Assembly (NCBI GenBank): GCA_963733935.1
Contig: CAVTEQ010000014.1
Coordinates: 682,001 to 746,000, forward strand
Origin: JAHFUA01 sp963733935
Lineage (GTDB): Bacteria > Acidobacteriota > Terriglobia > Terriglobales > Acidobacteriaceae
Length of the DNA: 64,000 nt
Reading direction: 5' to 3'
Below are positions 32,801-40,247 of this stretch, in pieces (the first letter of the stretch is position 1; each line of letters begins with the position of its first letter). The notes beneath the pieces are model-generated. The model made no database searches and was not told the DNA's origin. It saw only the letters and a program-made list of their open reading frames with translations. Made by a program: the position numbers and the translations under genes.

Positions 32801-35440
32801 TTGAAGGAACGCCTTCATCGATCTATTGTGCCCATAAAACTCAAGATTCCGAAGATGCCGAAATCTCTTACCACCATGCTGGCCGCCGGCGGCCGGTGGT
32901 CAACCCCGGCGAGGCTGGCGCTGGCGGCGGTGTTCCTGGTGGTGCTCGCCCTTGGCGGCGTCTTCACCTACTACTACGTCAAGTATGAGCGCATCGTCGA
33001 GCGGCGGATGCGCGGACCTATCTTTGCCAATGCCGCCAAGATCTATGCCCTACCGAAGCTGGTGCGCAAAGGTGACAAGCTGACGGTGCACGAGATTGCC
33101 GCCGAACTTCGGCGCGCCGGCTACACCGAGGGCGGCAATTCGTCGATGGGCACCTTCAAGCTGATCAAGTCAGGGATCGAAATCCGGCCCGGACCAGTTT
33201 CCTACCATAGCGCCGAGGGGGCGGTGCTCCACTTCAGCGAAGGGCGCGTGGACAGGATTGCCAGCGCCGAGGACAAGCAGGACGAACTCGAAGCTTACGA
33301 GCTGGAGCCGCAACTGGTCACCGCGCTCTCCGACAGCGAGCTGCGGTCCAAGCGGCGCCTGGTCAGCTTCAACGAGATTCCCAAGGTTATGGTGGACGCG
33401 GTGCTGGCCATCGAGGACCGCCGTTTCTTCCAGCACGCCGGGGTCAATTACTACCGGCTGATGGAGGCGGCGCTGGTGGACGTGCGCAGCGGGCGCCACG
33501 AGCAGGGCGGCTCCACCCTGACCATGCAGATTGCCCGCGGCTTCTTCCTCAGCCCGCAAAAAACCGTCAAGCGCAAGCTGGCGGAGATGCTGATCGCGCT
33601 GGAGCTCGAGGGGCGTTTCTCCAAGCAGCAACTGTTCGAGATGTACGCCAACTCGGTGTACATGGGGCAGCGCGGGTCATTCACCATCCAGGGTTTCGGC
33701 GAGGCCGCGCAAGCCTACTTCGGCAAGGACATCAAGAACCTGACGCTGCCCGAAGCCGCGCTGCTGGCGGGGATGATCCAGCGGCCGAATTATCTTTCTC
33801 CTTACAAGTACCCGGAACGCGCCCAGGACCGCCGCAACCTGGTGCTGGATTCCATGGTGGAGACGGGCGCCATCACCCGCGATCAAGCGGACAAAGCCAA
33901 GGCGACTGCGCTCAAGCTGGCGCCGCCCAATGTCGAGGCCAGCGACGCTCCGTATTTCGTCGACCTGGTGAAAGACGTTCTCTCGCCCAAGTTCCCCGAG
34001 CGTGAAATGAACGAGCACGGCTACCGCATCTACACCACGCTCGATCCGCAACTGCAGGAAGCGGCGGCGGAGGCGGTGCAGGGCGGCATCAAGCTCATCG
34101 ACGCCAAGGTCGAGAAGCTGCGCACCAAGCGGACCAAGGTCGGTACCGGCAAGACCGCCAAGTGGGAAACCACGGTGCAGCAAGGACCCATCGCGCAGGT
34201 GGCGCTGGTAGCCATGGATCCCCGTACCGGCAATGTGCTGGCGCTGGTGGGGGGGCGCAACTACGGTTTCAGCCAGTTGAACCATGCCGTGGCGCGGCGG
34301 CCTACCGGGTCCATCTTCAAGCCGTTTGTTTACGCAGCGGCCATCAACACCGGGCTGGATGGCACTCCGGTGCTCACGCCCGCTTCCGTGGTGGACGACT
34401 CGCCCACGACTTTCAGCTACGGCGATCAGATCTACGAGCCGCGCAACTATAAAGAGGAATACCACGGCCCGGTGAGCGCGACCTATGCGCTCTCGCACTC
34501 GCTCAATAACGCCACCGTCAAAGTGGCGGAGATGACCGGCTATGACAAGGTGGCAACGCTGGCCCGGGCGGCGGGCATCAAGTCGGTGCAAGCCACGCCG
34601 GCCATCGCGCTGGGCGCCTATGACGCCACTCCGCTCGACATGGCCAGCGCCTACACCATCTTTGCCGATGCGGGCACGAAGATTTCGCCCTTGCTGGTCA
34701 CCTCGGTGCGCGACACTCAGGGAGAAGTGTTGCAGGACTTTACGGCGGAGAAGCACCAGGTGCTCGATCCGCGCGTCGCCTACATCATGACCAGCATGAT
34801 GGAAGTGGTGCTTAACTCGGGCACCGCTGCCGGGGTGCGCTCCCGCGGCTTCACGGCGCCGGCCGCGGGCAAGACCGGCACCTCGCACGACGGCTGGTTC
34901 GCCGGCTACACGTCCAATCTGCTGTGCATCGTGTGGGTGGGCTTCGACGATTACAGCGACCTGCGCCTCAGCGGCGCCGATACCGCGGCCCCCATCTGGG
35001 CCGAGTTCATGAAGAAGGCGGTGACCTTCTCCATGTACGAGGGAACCAAGCCCTTCAGCCAGCCTGCCGGGGTGGTGGACGTGAAACTGGACAAAGCGAC
35101 CAACCGCCTGGCTACTCCCACCTGCCCTGATGACTATATCGCCGCCTTTCTGGCCGGCACCGAGCCCACCGACACCTGCGAACATGCCGCGTCGGTCGAG
35201 CAGCCGGGCTTCTTCTCGCGCATCCTCGGGCTGGGGCCGAAACCTTCCCCACCCCCTGCGGTGTCTAATACGGAACAGCCGGGGCAGAACCCGGGGCAGC
35301 AACCAGCATCGGCGTCGGACGACTCGGCTCAGAAAAAGAAGAAGGGTCTCTTCGGCAAGATCGTGGGGGTATTCAAGGGAGACGACAGCGATAAGAAGAA
35401 TGCCCCGCCTCCCGATCCCGGCACTCAAGACCGGCGGTAG
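32801..35440 (+). CDS. Class A penicillin-binding protein (PBP1A/1B type)
   Basis: An ~879-residue bifunctional peptidoglycan synthase. One membrane anchor (LALAAVFLVVLALGGVFTYYY) is followed by a UB2H-like region, then the GT51 transglycosylase (EDRRFFQHAGVNYYR, QGGSTLTMQIARGFF, KLAEMLIALELEGRFSKQQL) and a transpeptidase with SxxK (TGSIFKPF), SxN (SHSLNNATVK) and KTGT (AAGKTGTSHDGWF). A Pro/Gln/Lys-rich cytosolic-like tail of ~90 residues is unusual. The start is uncertain: TTG 32801, GTG 32828 and ATG 32855 are all possible and none has a strong ribosome-binding site. Confidence 0.92.
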   Translation: MKERLHRSIVPIKLKIPKMPKSLTTMLAAGGRWSTPARLALAAVFLVVLALGGVFTYYYVKYERIVERRMRGPIFANAAKIYALPKLVRKGDKLTVHEIAAELRRAGYTEGGNSSMGTFKLIKSGIEIRPGPVSYHSAEGAVLHFSEGRVDRIASAEDKQDELEAYELEPQLVTALSDSELRSKRRLVSFNEIPKVMVDAVLAIEDRRFFQHAGVNYYRLMEAALVDVRSGRHEQGGSTLTMQIARGFFLSPQKTVKRKLAEMLIALELEGRFSKQQLFEMYANSVYMGQRGSFTIQGFGEAAQAYFGKDIKNLTLPEAALLAGMIQRPNYLSPYKYPERAQDRRNLVLDSMVETGAITRDQADKAKATALKLAPPNVEASDAPYFVDLVKDVLSPKFPEREMNEHGYRIYTTLDPQLQEAAAEAVQGGIKLIDAKVEKLRTKRTKVGTGKTAKWETTVQQGPIAQVALVAMDPRTGNVLALVGGRNYGFSQLNHAVARRPTGSIFKPFVYAAAINTGLDGTPVLTPASVVDDSPTTFSYGDQIYEPRNYKEEYHGPVSATYALSHSLNNATVKVAEMTGYDKVATLARAAGIKSVQATPAIALGAYDATPLDMASAYTIFADAGTKISPLLVTSVRDTQGEVLQDFTAEKHQVLDPRVAYIMTSMMEVVLNSGTAAGVRSRGFTAPAAGKTGTSHDGWFAGYTSNLLCIVWVGFDDYSDLRLSGADTAAPIWAEFMKKAVTFSMYEGTKPFSQPAGVVDVKLDKATNRLATPTCPDDYIAAFLAGTEPTDTCEHAASVEQPGFFSRILGLGPKPSPPPAVSNTEQPGQNPGQQPASASDDSAQKKKKGLFGKIVGVFKGDDSDKKNAPPPDPGTQDRR

Positions 35441-35451
35441 CCAGCAGTGTC

Positions 35452-35549
35452 CGGTGATCGGGACATCGGGTGATCGGGTCATCGGGTCATTTGAAAAGCA
35501 GGCGGCGGCTTTCAGATCACCCGATCACCCGTTGACCCGATCTCCCGAT
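35452..35549. repeat. GGGTGATC-word inverted repeat
   Basis: The left arm (35452-35490) repeats words such as ATCGGGTGATCGGGTCATCG. The right arm (35515-35549) has ATCACCCGATCACCCG and GACCCGATCTCCCGAT. The spacer is 24 nt. It fills the gap between the PBP and TPR genes. Confidence 0.8.
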
Positions 35550-35565
35550 TGTTCTGGAGGTGCTT

Positions 35566-36396
35566 ATGCCTCACATGATCTGGATCCTGTGCCTAGCGGC
35601 CGCGAGCCTGTCCAATCCGGCGCAGGCTCCCCGCACTCAGCAGCCTGAAACTCATTCCATCCCGGCCAGCCGCGCCCCGTCGACGGTCATGGTCGAGGGA
35701 CCCCAGTTGCCGCAGCCTACCTTCGCCGACGCCTCGGCGCAGGAGCTGGAGACCGCCGGCGACGAGCAGCGGTCGAAGAAGGCATTTAGCGATGCCATCG
35801 AGTACTACCACCTGGCCATGAGGAAGGCCGATTCGGCCGAGCTGCACAACAAAACCGGAATCGCTTATCTGCAGTTGCTGCAGCTCAAAGTTGCGGAGAA
35901 AGAGTTCAATCACGCCCTCAAGATGAAGCACGATTATGCCGAGGCCCGCAACAATTTGGGCGTCATCTGCTACATGCGGAAGAAGTACGTCAAAGCCATC
36001 AGCGAATATGAGAAGGCGCTGAAGCTGAGCGATACTTCCGCCCCCTTCCACAGCAATTTGGCCATGGCCTACTTCGAGAAGAAGGAATTCGACAAAGCCA
36101 CGGTCGAAATGGTGCGGGCCCTGGAGCTGGACCCGCAGATTTTCGAGCGGCAGTCATCGGGGGGAATCGCCGCGCGCATGGCCTCTCCCGAGGACCGTGC
36201 CCGCTATTCCTATACCCTGGCTCGAATCTTCGCCCAGAAGGGCATCTATGAACGCAGCCTGCAATACCTGAAGAAGGCGGTGGAAGAAGGCTACCCGCAA
36301 ATCAATGACGTGTACACGGACGAAGGGTTTGCCGGTTTGCGGAAAGACCCGCGATTCGCCGCCGTGATGGCGAAAACGGAGCCGCTGCCGAACTAG
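35566..36396 (+). CDS. Secreted TPR-repeat protein
   Basis: A ~276-residue protein. ATG at 35566 follows GGAGG. It begins with a signal sequence (WILCLAAASLSNPAQA). From about residue 60 there are at least four tetratricopeptide repeats: AGDEQRSKKAFSDAIEYYHL, KTGIAYLQLLQLKVAEKEFN, NLGVICYMRKKYVKAISEYE and NLAMAYFEKKEFDKATVEMV. TPR arrays mediate protein-protein contacts, so a scaffolding role at the envelope is likely. Partners are unknown; the upstream PBP gene may be relevant. Confidence 0.8.
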   Translation: MPHMIWILCLAAASLSNPAQAPRTQQPETHSIPASRAPSTVMVEGPQLPQPTFADASAQELETAGDEQRSKKAFSDAIEYYHLAMRKADSAELHNKTGIAYLQLLQLKVAEKEFNHALKMKHDYAEARNNLGVICYMRKKYVKAISEYEKALKLSDTSAPFHSNLAMAYFEKKEFDKATVEMVRALELDPQIFERQSSGGIAARMASPEDRARYSYTLARIFAQKGIYERSLQYLKKAVEEGYPQINDVYTDEGFAGLRKDPRFAAVMAKTEPLPN

Positions 36397-36415
36397 CCGT
36401 CAGCAACTCAGCCAA

Positions 36416-36451
36416 GGTGCCCCACTTTTGCCCGGTGTTGGCAAAAGTGGG
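36416..36451 (+). repeat. 36-bp GGTGC-box hairpin (12-7-12), intergenic copy
   Basis: GGTGC, arm CCCACTTTTGCC, loop CGGTGTT, arm GGCAAAAGTGGG (perfect stem). It differs from the copy inside the kdsC-like gene (37163) at 3 of 36 positions, two of which form one compensated base pair. Confidence 0.88.
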
Positions 36452-36485
36452 ATTGTCGCGAAACTTTTCTCGCGCGGATGGGTTT

Positions 36486-36590
36486 ACGCACACAATAAGG
36501 TTCGCCTGGCGTTCCAGAGGGGATCACTCCTCCACCAAAGGGAACCGAATACCCGTGGGTGTTTTGCCTCCAGCCCGCGGGTTTTTTCTT
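36486..36590 (+). ncRNA. Candidate small structured RNA ending in an intrinsic terminator (locus 1)
   Basis: In the 306-bp gap after the TPR gene. ACGCACACAATAAGG, two small hairpins (CTGG/CCAG and GAGG/CTCC), the block ACCAAAGGGAACCG, then a terminator hairpin and T-run. The same order (ACGCCACACCACTAAACC, hairpin, ACCAAAGGAACCG, terminator) occurs on the minus strand at 46386-46490. Two independent copies support a real RNA; no known family was recognised. Ends are approximate. Confidence 0.45.
36552..36590 (+). terminator. Rho-independent terminator
   Basis: Stem CCCGTGGG/CCCGCGGG (one G-U pair) with a 14-nt loop, followed by TTTTTTCTT. It ends the candidate RNA and may also serve the TPR gene. 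Confidence 0.75.
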
Positions 36591-36706
36591 AGCACTCAGC
36601 ACTCTCAGTCAAGACGGACGGTTCAGGAGTTGCACCGGACAAGGCAGTTCATGCTCCACAGTGTCGCGCGAGTTTTGGCTGCTTGCCGCTGACTGCTGAT
36701 CGCTAC
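36591..36706. repeat. GCACTCA/TGCTGA-word inverted pair
   Basis: AGCACTCAGCACTCTCAGTC begins right after the T-run; the opposite words GCCGCTGACTGCTGATCGCT lie at 36681-36700. The ~70 nt between show nothing recognisable. It belongs to the same family as the arrays at 26730, 46255 and 62985. Confidence 0.65.
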
Positions 36707-37287
36707 TGTGGGTCTCCTCGCTCCAGATACTTCTTCACCGCCCGATCCCAGCTTCCCTGCGCCCGCAGGATGTAGTCCACCACATCGCGGAGAGCGCCAT
36801 CGCCGCCGGCGTGGGGAGTAACCCAGTGCGCCTCTTGCTTGACCTCGTCGCGGGCATTGGCTACGGCGACGGCAAAGCCGCAGCGGCGCATCACCGGCAG
36901 GTCGATGACGTCATCGCCAACGTAGGCAGCCTCGGTGGCGGTGATCTTCTCCTGGCGGAGAATCTCTTCGAAGGTCCGGACCTTCACCGCCACGCCCTGA
37001 TAGACGTAATCGAGCTTGAGGTCGCGGGCGCGCAGGGCAACCGTTTCCGAGATGCGCTTGGTGATCAGGCCGGTCTTGAGGCCAGCCAGCCGCGCCAGGG
37101 AGATGCCGCTGCCATCGTGCGCGTGGAAGCCCTTGGCTTCGATCTCGTCGGGAGTGCCCGTCGGTGCCCCACCTTTGCCCGGTTTTGGCAAAGGTGGGTT
37201 AGGAAGAATCCACAGCTTGCCGTCGGTCATCACTCCGTCCACGTCGAACAGCAGCAGCTTGACTTTCTTGGCGCGGGCCTTCGACAT
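36703..37287 (-). CDS. kdsC: KdsC-like HAD phosphatase with an in-frame palindromic insert
   Basis: A 194-residue C0-type HAD phosphatase resembling 3-deoxy-D-manno-octulosonate 8-phosphate phosphatase of LPS Kdo synthesis. Motif I is LLLFDVDGVMTDGKLW, then GFHAHDGSGISLARLAGLKTGLITKR, ALRARDLKLDYVYQG and motif IV AAYVGDDVIDLPVMRRCGFA. ATG at 37287 is chosen because sequence upstream is repeat. Residues ~28-44 (PNPPLPKPGKGGAPTGTP) are the translation of a GGTGC hairpin placed in the loop after motif I, where relatives have a few residues. Most active-site motifs are intact, so the protein may remain functional. Confidence 0.85.
   Translation of the reverse strand: MSKARAKKVKLLLFDVDGVMTDGKLWILPNPPLPKPGKGGAPTGTPDEIEAKGFHAHDGSGISLARLAGLKTGLITKRISETVALRARDLKLDYVYQGVAVKVRTFEEILRQEKITATEAAYVGDDVIDLPVMRRCGFAVAVANARDEVKQEAHWVTPHAGGDGALRDVVDYILRAQGSWDRAVKKYLERGDPQ
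37163..37198 (+). repeat. 36-bp GGTGC-box hairpin (12-7-12) inside the kdsC-like gene
   Basis: GGTGC, arm CCCACCTTTGCC, loop CGGTTTT, arm GGCAAAGGTGGG, perfectly paired. It is read in frame on the opposite strand by the kdsC-like gene without creating a stop. Confidence 0.9.
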
Positions 37288-37312
37288 GGGCGGGATTGTA
37301 GCAGCAAAAAAC

Positions 37313-37380
37313 GCCACGGATTTGCACGGATGTTCACGGATCAATAACTAGATCCGTGATGATCCGTGAAGATCCGTGGC
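37313..37380. repeat. 68-bp CACGGAT/ATCCGTG inverted repeat (copy 3)
   Basis: The arms start GCCACGGATTTGCACGGATG and end GATCCGTGAAGATCCGTGGC, with an A-run before and TTGGTTTT after. It lies between the kdsC-like start and the pirin stop, both minus strand. Confidence 0.85.
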
Positions 37381-37386
37381 TTGGTT

Positions 37387-38088
37387 TTACGCCAGATCGA
37401 AGAGCAGGATTTCCGAGCCGTTCTCCGCGCCGGCGATGCTGACTTTCTGTTCGTCGCTGATGGCCGCGCCGTCGCCTTGCTCGAGGCGCGCCCCGTTCAG
37501 TTCCACCGCGCCTTTGGCCACCTGGAGCCAGGCGTGGCGTCCGGGTGCAAGCGCGTGCTCGACTCTCTGCTGTTTGTTGAGCAGCGAAACGTACAGCGAA
37601 ACATCCTGATGCACGGTCACAGCGCCGTTTTGCCCGCCGTGCGCGGCGATCAGCTTCAGCTTCCCGCGCTTCTCCTCTTCGGGAAACGCCTTCTGCTCGT
37701 AGCCGGGCTTGATGCCCTTGCTTTCCGGCATGATCCATATCTGCAGCAGGTGCACGGGTTCGGTCTTGGAAGCATTGGCTTCGCTGTGCAGAATGCCGCT
37801 GCCGGCGCTCATCCGCTGGCCATCTCCCGGGCGGATGATGGACCCATTGCCCAGGCTATCTTTGTGCTGCAGCGCGCCCTCGAGCACGTAGGTGATGATT
37901 TCCATGTCGCGGTGGGGATGGGTGGGAAATCCCTCGCCGGGCTGCACCACGTCCTCGTTGATGACGCGCAGGGCGCGAAAGTGCATGTGGCGCGGATCGT
38001 AGTAGCTGTCAAACGAAAATGTATGCCGGGTGTTGAGCCAGCCGTGGTCTCCGCCTCCGCGTTCCTGGCTGCGACGGATTGTAATCAT
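37387..38088 (-). CDS. Pirin-family bicupin protein
   Basis: A ~233-residue protein. ATG at 38088 follows AGGAGC. N-terminal pirin domain signature: WLNTRHTFSFDSYYDPRHMHF, VINEDVVQPGEGFPTHPHRDMEIITYVLEG and SAGSGILHSEANAS, including the metal-binding His residues and Glu. A C-terminal cupin domain follows. Bacterial pirins can be quercetin dioxygenases or regulators of pyruvate metabolism; which applies is unknown. Family-B inverted repeats flank the gene on both sides (37313 and 38163). Confidence 0.88.
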   Translation of the reverse strand: MITIRRSQERGGGDHGWLNTRHTFSFDSYYDPRHMHFRALRVINEDVVQPGEGFPTHPHRDMEIITYVLEGALQHKDSLGNGSIIRPGDGQRMSAGSGILHSEANASKTEPVHLLQIWIMPESKGIKPGYEQKAFPEEEKRGKLKLIAAHGGQNGAVTVHQDVSLYVSLLNKQQRVEHALAPGRHAWLQVAKGAVELNGARLEQGDGAAISDEQKVSIAGAENGSEILLFDLA

Positions 38089-38162
38089 GCTCTTGCTCCT
38101 CGGTGGCATTGGATGCGTTCCCAGAGCGAAAGATTCACTGACCATCTATCTGTAGAAAAGAC

Positions 38163-38231
38163 GCCACGGATCGCACAGATTCTACGGATTTTCTTATGCT
38201 GGATCCGTGGCTATCCGTGCAAATCCGTGGC
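38163..38231. repeat. 69-bp CACGGAT/ATCCGTG inverted repeat (copy 4)
   Basis: GCCACGGATCGCACAGATTC at the left and CTATCCGTGCAAATCCGTGG at the right, the most diverged of the four copies. It touches the stop codon of the DinB-like gene and lies upstream of pirin. Confidence 0.78.
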
Positions 38232-38734
38232 TAGCTCTTTACCGCGGCGGCGATGAGTTCTTCCGAGGTCATGCCATAAAGCGGCGGAGTCTTGACCCCC
38301 AGCAGGCCGAGGCAAGCGTAGATCTCGCCGCGATGGTGGATCTCGTGTTCGATCATCAATCGCAGCGCCTTCCAGCGCGTGATGGGCGAGCCCTCGGGCG
38401 TGAGGCATTTGGCGGCGAGATCTTCCGGGCTGAAGCGGGAGAAGATCTGCATCGATTCCTGGTGCAGGCGCTCCATCAGGGAGAGAACATTTTCCAGGCC
38501 GTCGGCCATTTCGCGGCCGCATCCGGCGTAACGGTGCGGCTTTCCCTGCACGCACTCCGCCCAGGTGTAGCGCTCGACCACAGCCAGATGCCGCGCCAGG
38601 TCGCCCAGAGTGAAGCGGCCCTCACCGAAGCTGTGCTCCAGTTTGTCAGGTGGTATGCACTGCACCACGCGCATGGTGCGCCCGCGCACCTTCTCGAAAT
38701 ACTCGATGAATGGCTCGATGGTTCGCAGTTCCAC
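38231..38734 (-). CDS. DinB-family protein
   Basis: A ~167-residue four-helix-bundle protein of the DinB/YfiT type. GTG at 38734, 3 bp after the stop of the zinc-ribbon gene, is preferred to a longer reading overlapping it. The family features are LGDLARHLAVVERYTWAECV, RWKALRLMIEHEIHHRGEIYACLGLLG and three well-spaced His residues that form the usual metal site (ARHL, EHEIHH). DinB proteins include thiol transferases and metal-dependent enzymes of unknown substrate. It is probably cotranscribed with the FmdB-type gene. Confidence 0.8.
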   Translation of the reverse strand: MELRTIEPFIEYFEKVRGRTMRVVQCIPPDKLEHSFGEGRFTLGDLARHLAVVERYTWAECVQGKPHRYAGCGREMADGLENVLSLMERLHQESMQIFSRFSPEDLAAKCLTPEGSPITRWKALRLMIEHEIHHRGEIYACLGLLGVKTPPLYGMTSEELIAAAVKS

Positions 38735-38736
38735 GG

Positions 38737-39042
38737 CTATTTCTTCTTGTCGCTCTTCGACTCCGATTTCGGCTTCGACTCGGTCTTTTCTTTGTCCTTG
38801 GCCGGTGCGGCGCTGCTTTCGGCGGCGCCGCTCTCCTTCTTCGCCGCCTCGGCCGCGCCTTTGCTGGGATAGTCGGTGGCATACCAGCCCGAGCCCTTGA
38901 ACTGCACGGCCGGCGCATGCAGCAGCCGTTCCAGCTTCCCGGCGCCGCACTTGGGACACTTCTTGGGATCAGAATCGGAGAATTTCTGGATGCGCTCGAA
39001 CCGATGCCCGCATTTGCGGCACTGAAACTCGTGGAGAGGCAC
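38737..39042 (-). CDS. FmdB-family zinc-ribbon protein
   Basis: A 102-residue protein starting at GTG 39042 (PLHEFQCRKCGHRFERIQ). The two CxxC knuckles CRKCGH and CPKCGAGKLERLLHAPA form the FmdB regulatory-type zinc ribbon. A charged, disordered Lys/Glu/Ser tail follows from about residue 62. Members are small cytoplasmic proteins of uncertain, perhaps regulatory, function. It lies just upstream of the DinB gene (3 bp), so the two are one unit. Confidence 0.83.
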   Translation of the reverse strand: MPLHEFQCRKCGHRFERIQKFSDSDPKKCPKCGAGKLERLLHAPAVQFKGSGWYATDYPSKGAAEAAKKESGAAESSAAPAKDKEKTESKPKSESKSDKKK

Positions 39043-39066
39043 GGTGGGAATTCTAAACCATTGCGT

Positions 39067-39153
39067 AATTGGGTGATTTGGTAATTGGGTAATTGAAAGT
39101 CCGCGGCGCGGTTTCCCCAATTTCTCACTTACTCAATTACCCAATTACTCAAT
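39067..39153. repeat. AATTGGGT/ACCCAATT-word inverted repeat
   Basis: The left arm (39067-39096) has AATTGGGTGATTTGGTAATT and GGGTAATTG; the right arm (39128-39153) is CTTACTCAATTACCCAATTA and CTCAATT. It separates the divergent zinc-ribbon and rsmI genes. It is strikingly AT-rich against the GC-rich background. Confidence 0.82.
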
Positions 39154-39158
39154 TCGCC

Positions 39159-40247
39159 ATGGGCCGTTCGCCGGGTATAGACTTCCCTGCTGTGGCGACG
39201 AATGGCCAGCCCGAGCGCAGCGAAGCCCCGCGTGGACCGTGCCTCTACGTGGTCGCGACTCCCATCGGCAATCTGGAAGACATTACCTTTCGCGCCGTCC
39301 GCATATTGAAAGAAGTTGATCTGATCGCTTGCGAGGACACGCGCCAGACGCGCAAGCTGCTGGACCATTACGACATCCAGACGCGCACCATCAGCTACCA
39401 CGAGCACAACGAGATGACGCGGGCCGCCGAGCTGATCGTCAACCTGGAGCAAGGCGGGCGGCTGGCGCTGGTTTCCGACGCCGGCATGCCGTCCATCTCC
39501 GATCCCGGTTACCGGCTCGTCGCCCTGGCCATCCGGCATCACGTGCCGGTGATTCCGGTTCCCGGGGCTTCGGCGTTCGTGGCCGCGCTGGTGGCCAGCG
39601 GCCTGCCCACGGATTCCTTCAAGTTCAACGGCTTCCTTCCGGCGAAGAGCGGAGAGCGGCGCGACGAACTGGAAAAAATCCGCGAGGTACCCCGCACCGT
39701 CATCTACTACGAGACGCCGCACCGGATCGTCGAAACACTGGAAGAGATTGTCGCCATTCTGGGCGCCTCGCGGCACGTGGTGATCGCGCGCGAAGTCACC
39801 AAGCTGCACGAGGAGTTTCTCCGCGGCCGCGCGGATGAAGTTCTCGAGGAGTTGCGCGAGCGGGGCGAGGTGAAGGGCGAAATCACCCTGCTGATTGGCC
39901 GCGCCACCGAAGCCGGCGATCGCATCCCGCCGGCGCGGATTCGCCAGCGTCTTGCCGAGGTGATGGATGAGCGCAAGCTGGACGAGAAGTCCGCCCTGAA
40001 GATCGTAGCCAAGGAGATGGGCGTCTCGCGCAGCGAAGCTTATCGCGAGCTGCAGCGGGCGAAGACGGTGATTCTTACCGCGGATTTTCGCGGAAAACGC
40101 GGATCAGACTGTTACCACCTCAACGTGCTGCAGTGGCAAGAATCAGTAGAGCTGCAAACAATATATATGCCGAACGACGCACATACACCTTCCAACGTGC
40201 TGCACCGAAAGCGGTCGCAACCAGACCTATCCCGGTACCGATCATAA
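39159..40247 (+). CDS. rsmI: 16S rRNA (cytidine1402-2'-O)-methyltransferase RsmI, with repeat-derived tail
   Basis: A 362-residue SAM enzyme that 2'-O-methylates C1402 of 16S rRNA. Family blocks: LYVVATPIGNLEDITFRAV, LIACEDTRQTRKLLDHYDI, LVSDAGMPSISDPGYRLV, PVPGASAFVAALVASGLPTD, FNGFLPAKSGERRDEL, YYETPHRIVETLEEI and EFLRGRADEVLEEL. The normal C-terminal helix ends near SRSEAYRELQRAK (~40065). The remaining ~60 residues are translated CGCGGAT repeat plus sequence antisense to the next small gene, so the ancestral stop was probably lost when the repeat module arrived. Confidence 0.93.
   Translation: MGRSPGIDFPAVATNGQPERSEAPRGPCLYVVATPIGNLEDITFRAVRILKEVDLIACEDTRQTRKLLDHYDIQTRTISYHEHNEMTRAAELIVNLEQGGRLALVSDAGMPSISDPGYRLVALAIRHHVPVIPVPGASAFVAALVASGLPTDSFKFNGFLPAKSGERRDELEKIREVPRTVIYYETPHRIVETLEEIVAILGASRHVVIAREVTKLHEEFLRGRADEVLEELRERGEVKGEITLLIGRATEAGDRIPPARIRQRLAEVMDERKLDEKSALKIVAKEMGVSRSEAYRELQRAKTVILTADFRGKRGSDCYHLNVLQWQESVELQTIYMPNDAHTPSNVLHRKRSQPDLSRYRS

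Noticed and set aside
36486..36590. c-di-GMP or other known riboswitch
   Set aside because: ACGCACAC and CAAAGG words recall the GEMM motif, but the required pairing and order are absent and no gene follows in leader position.
37288..37344. Longer N-terminus for the kdsC-like protein
   Set aside because: The added residues are translated CACGGAT repeat, and an ATG lies right before the conserved start.
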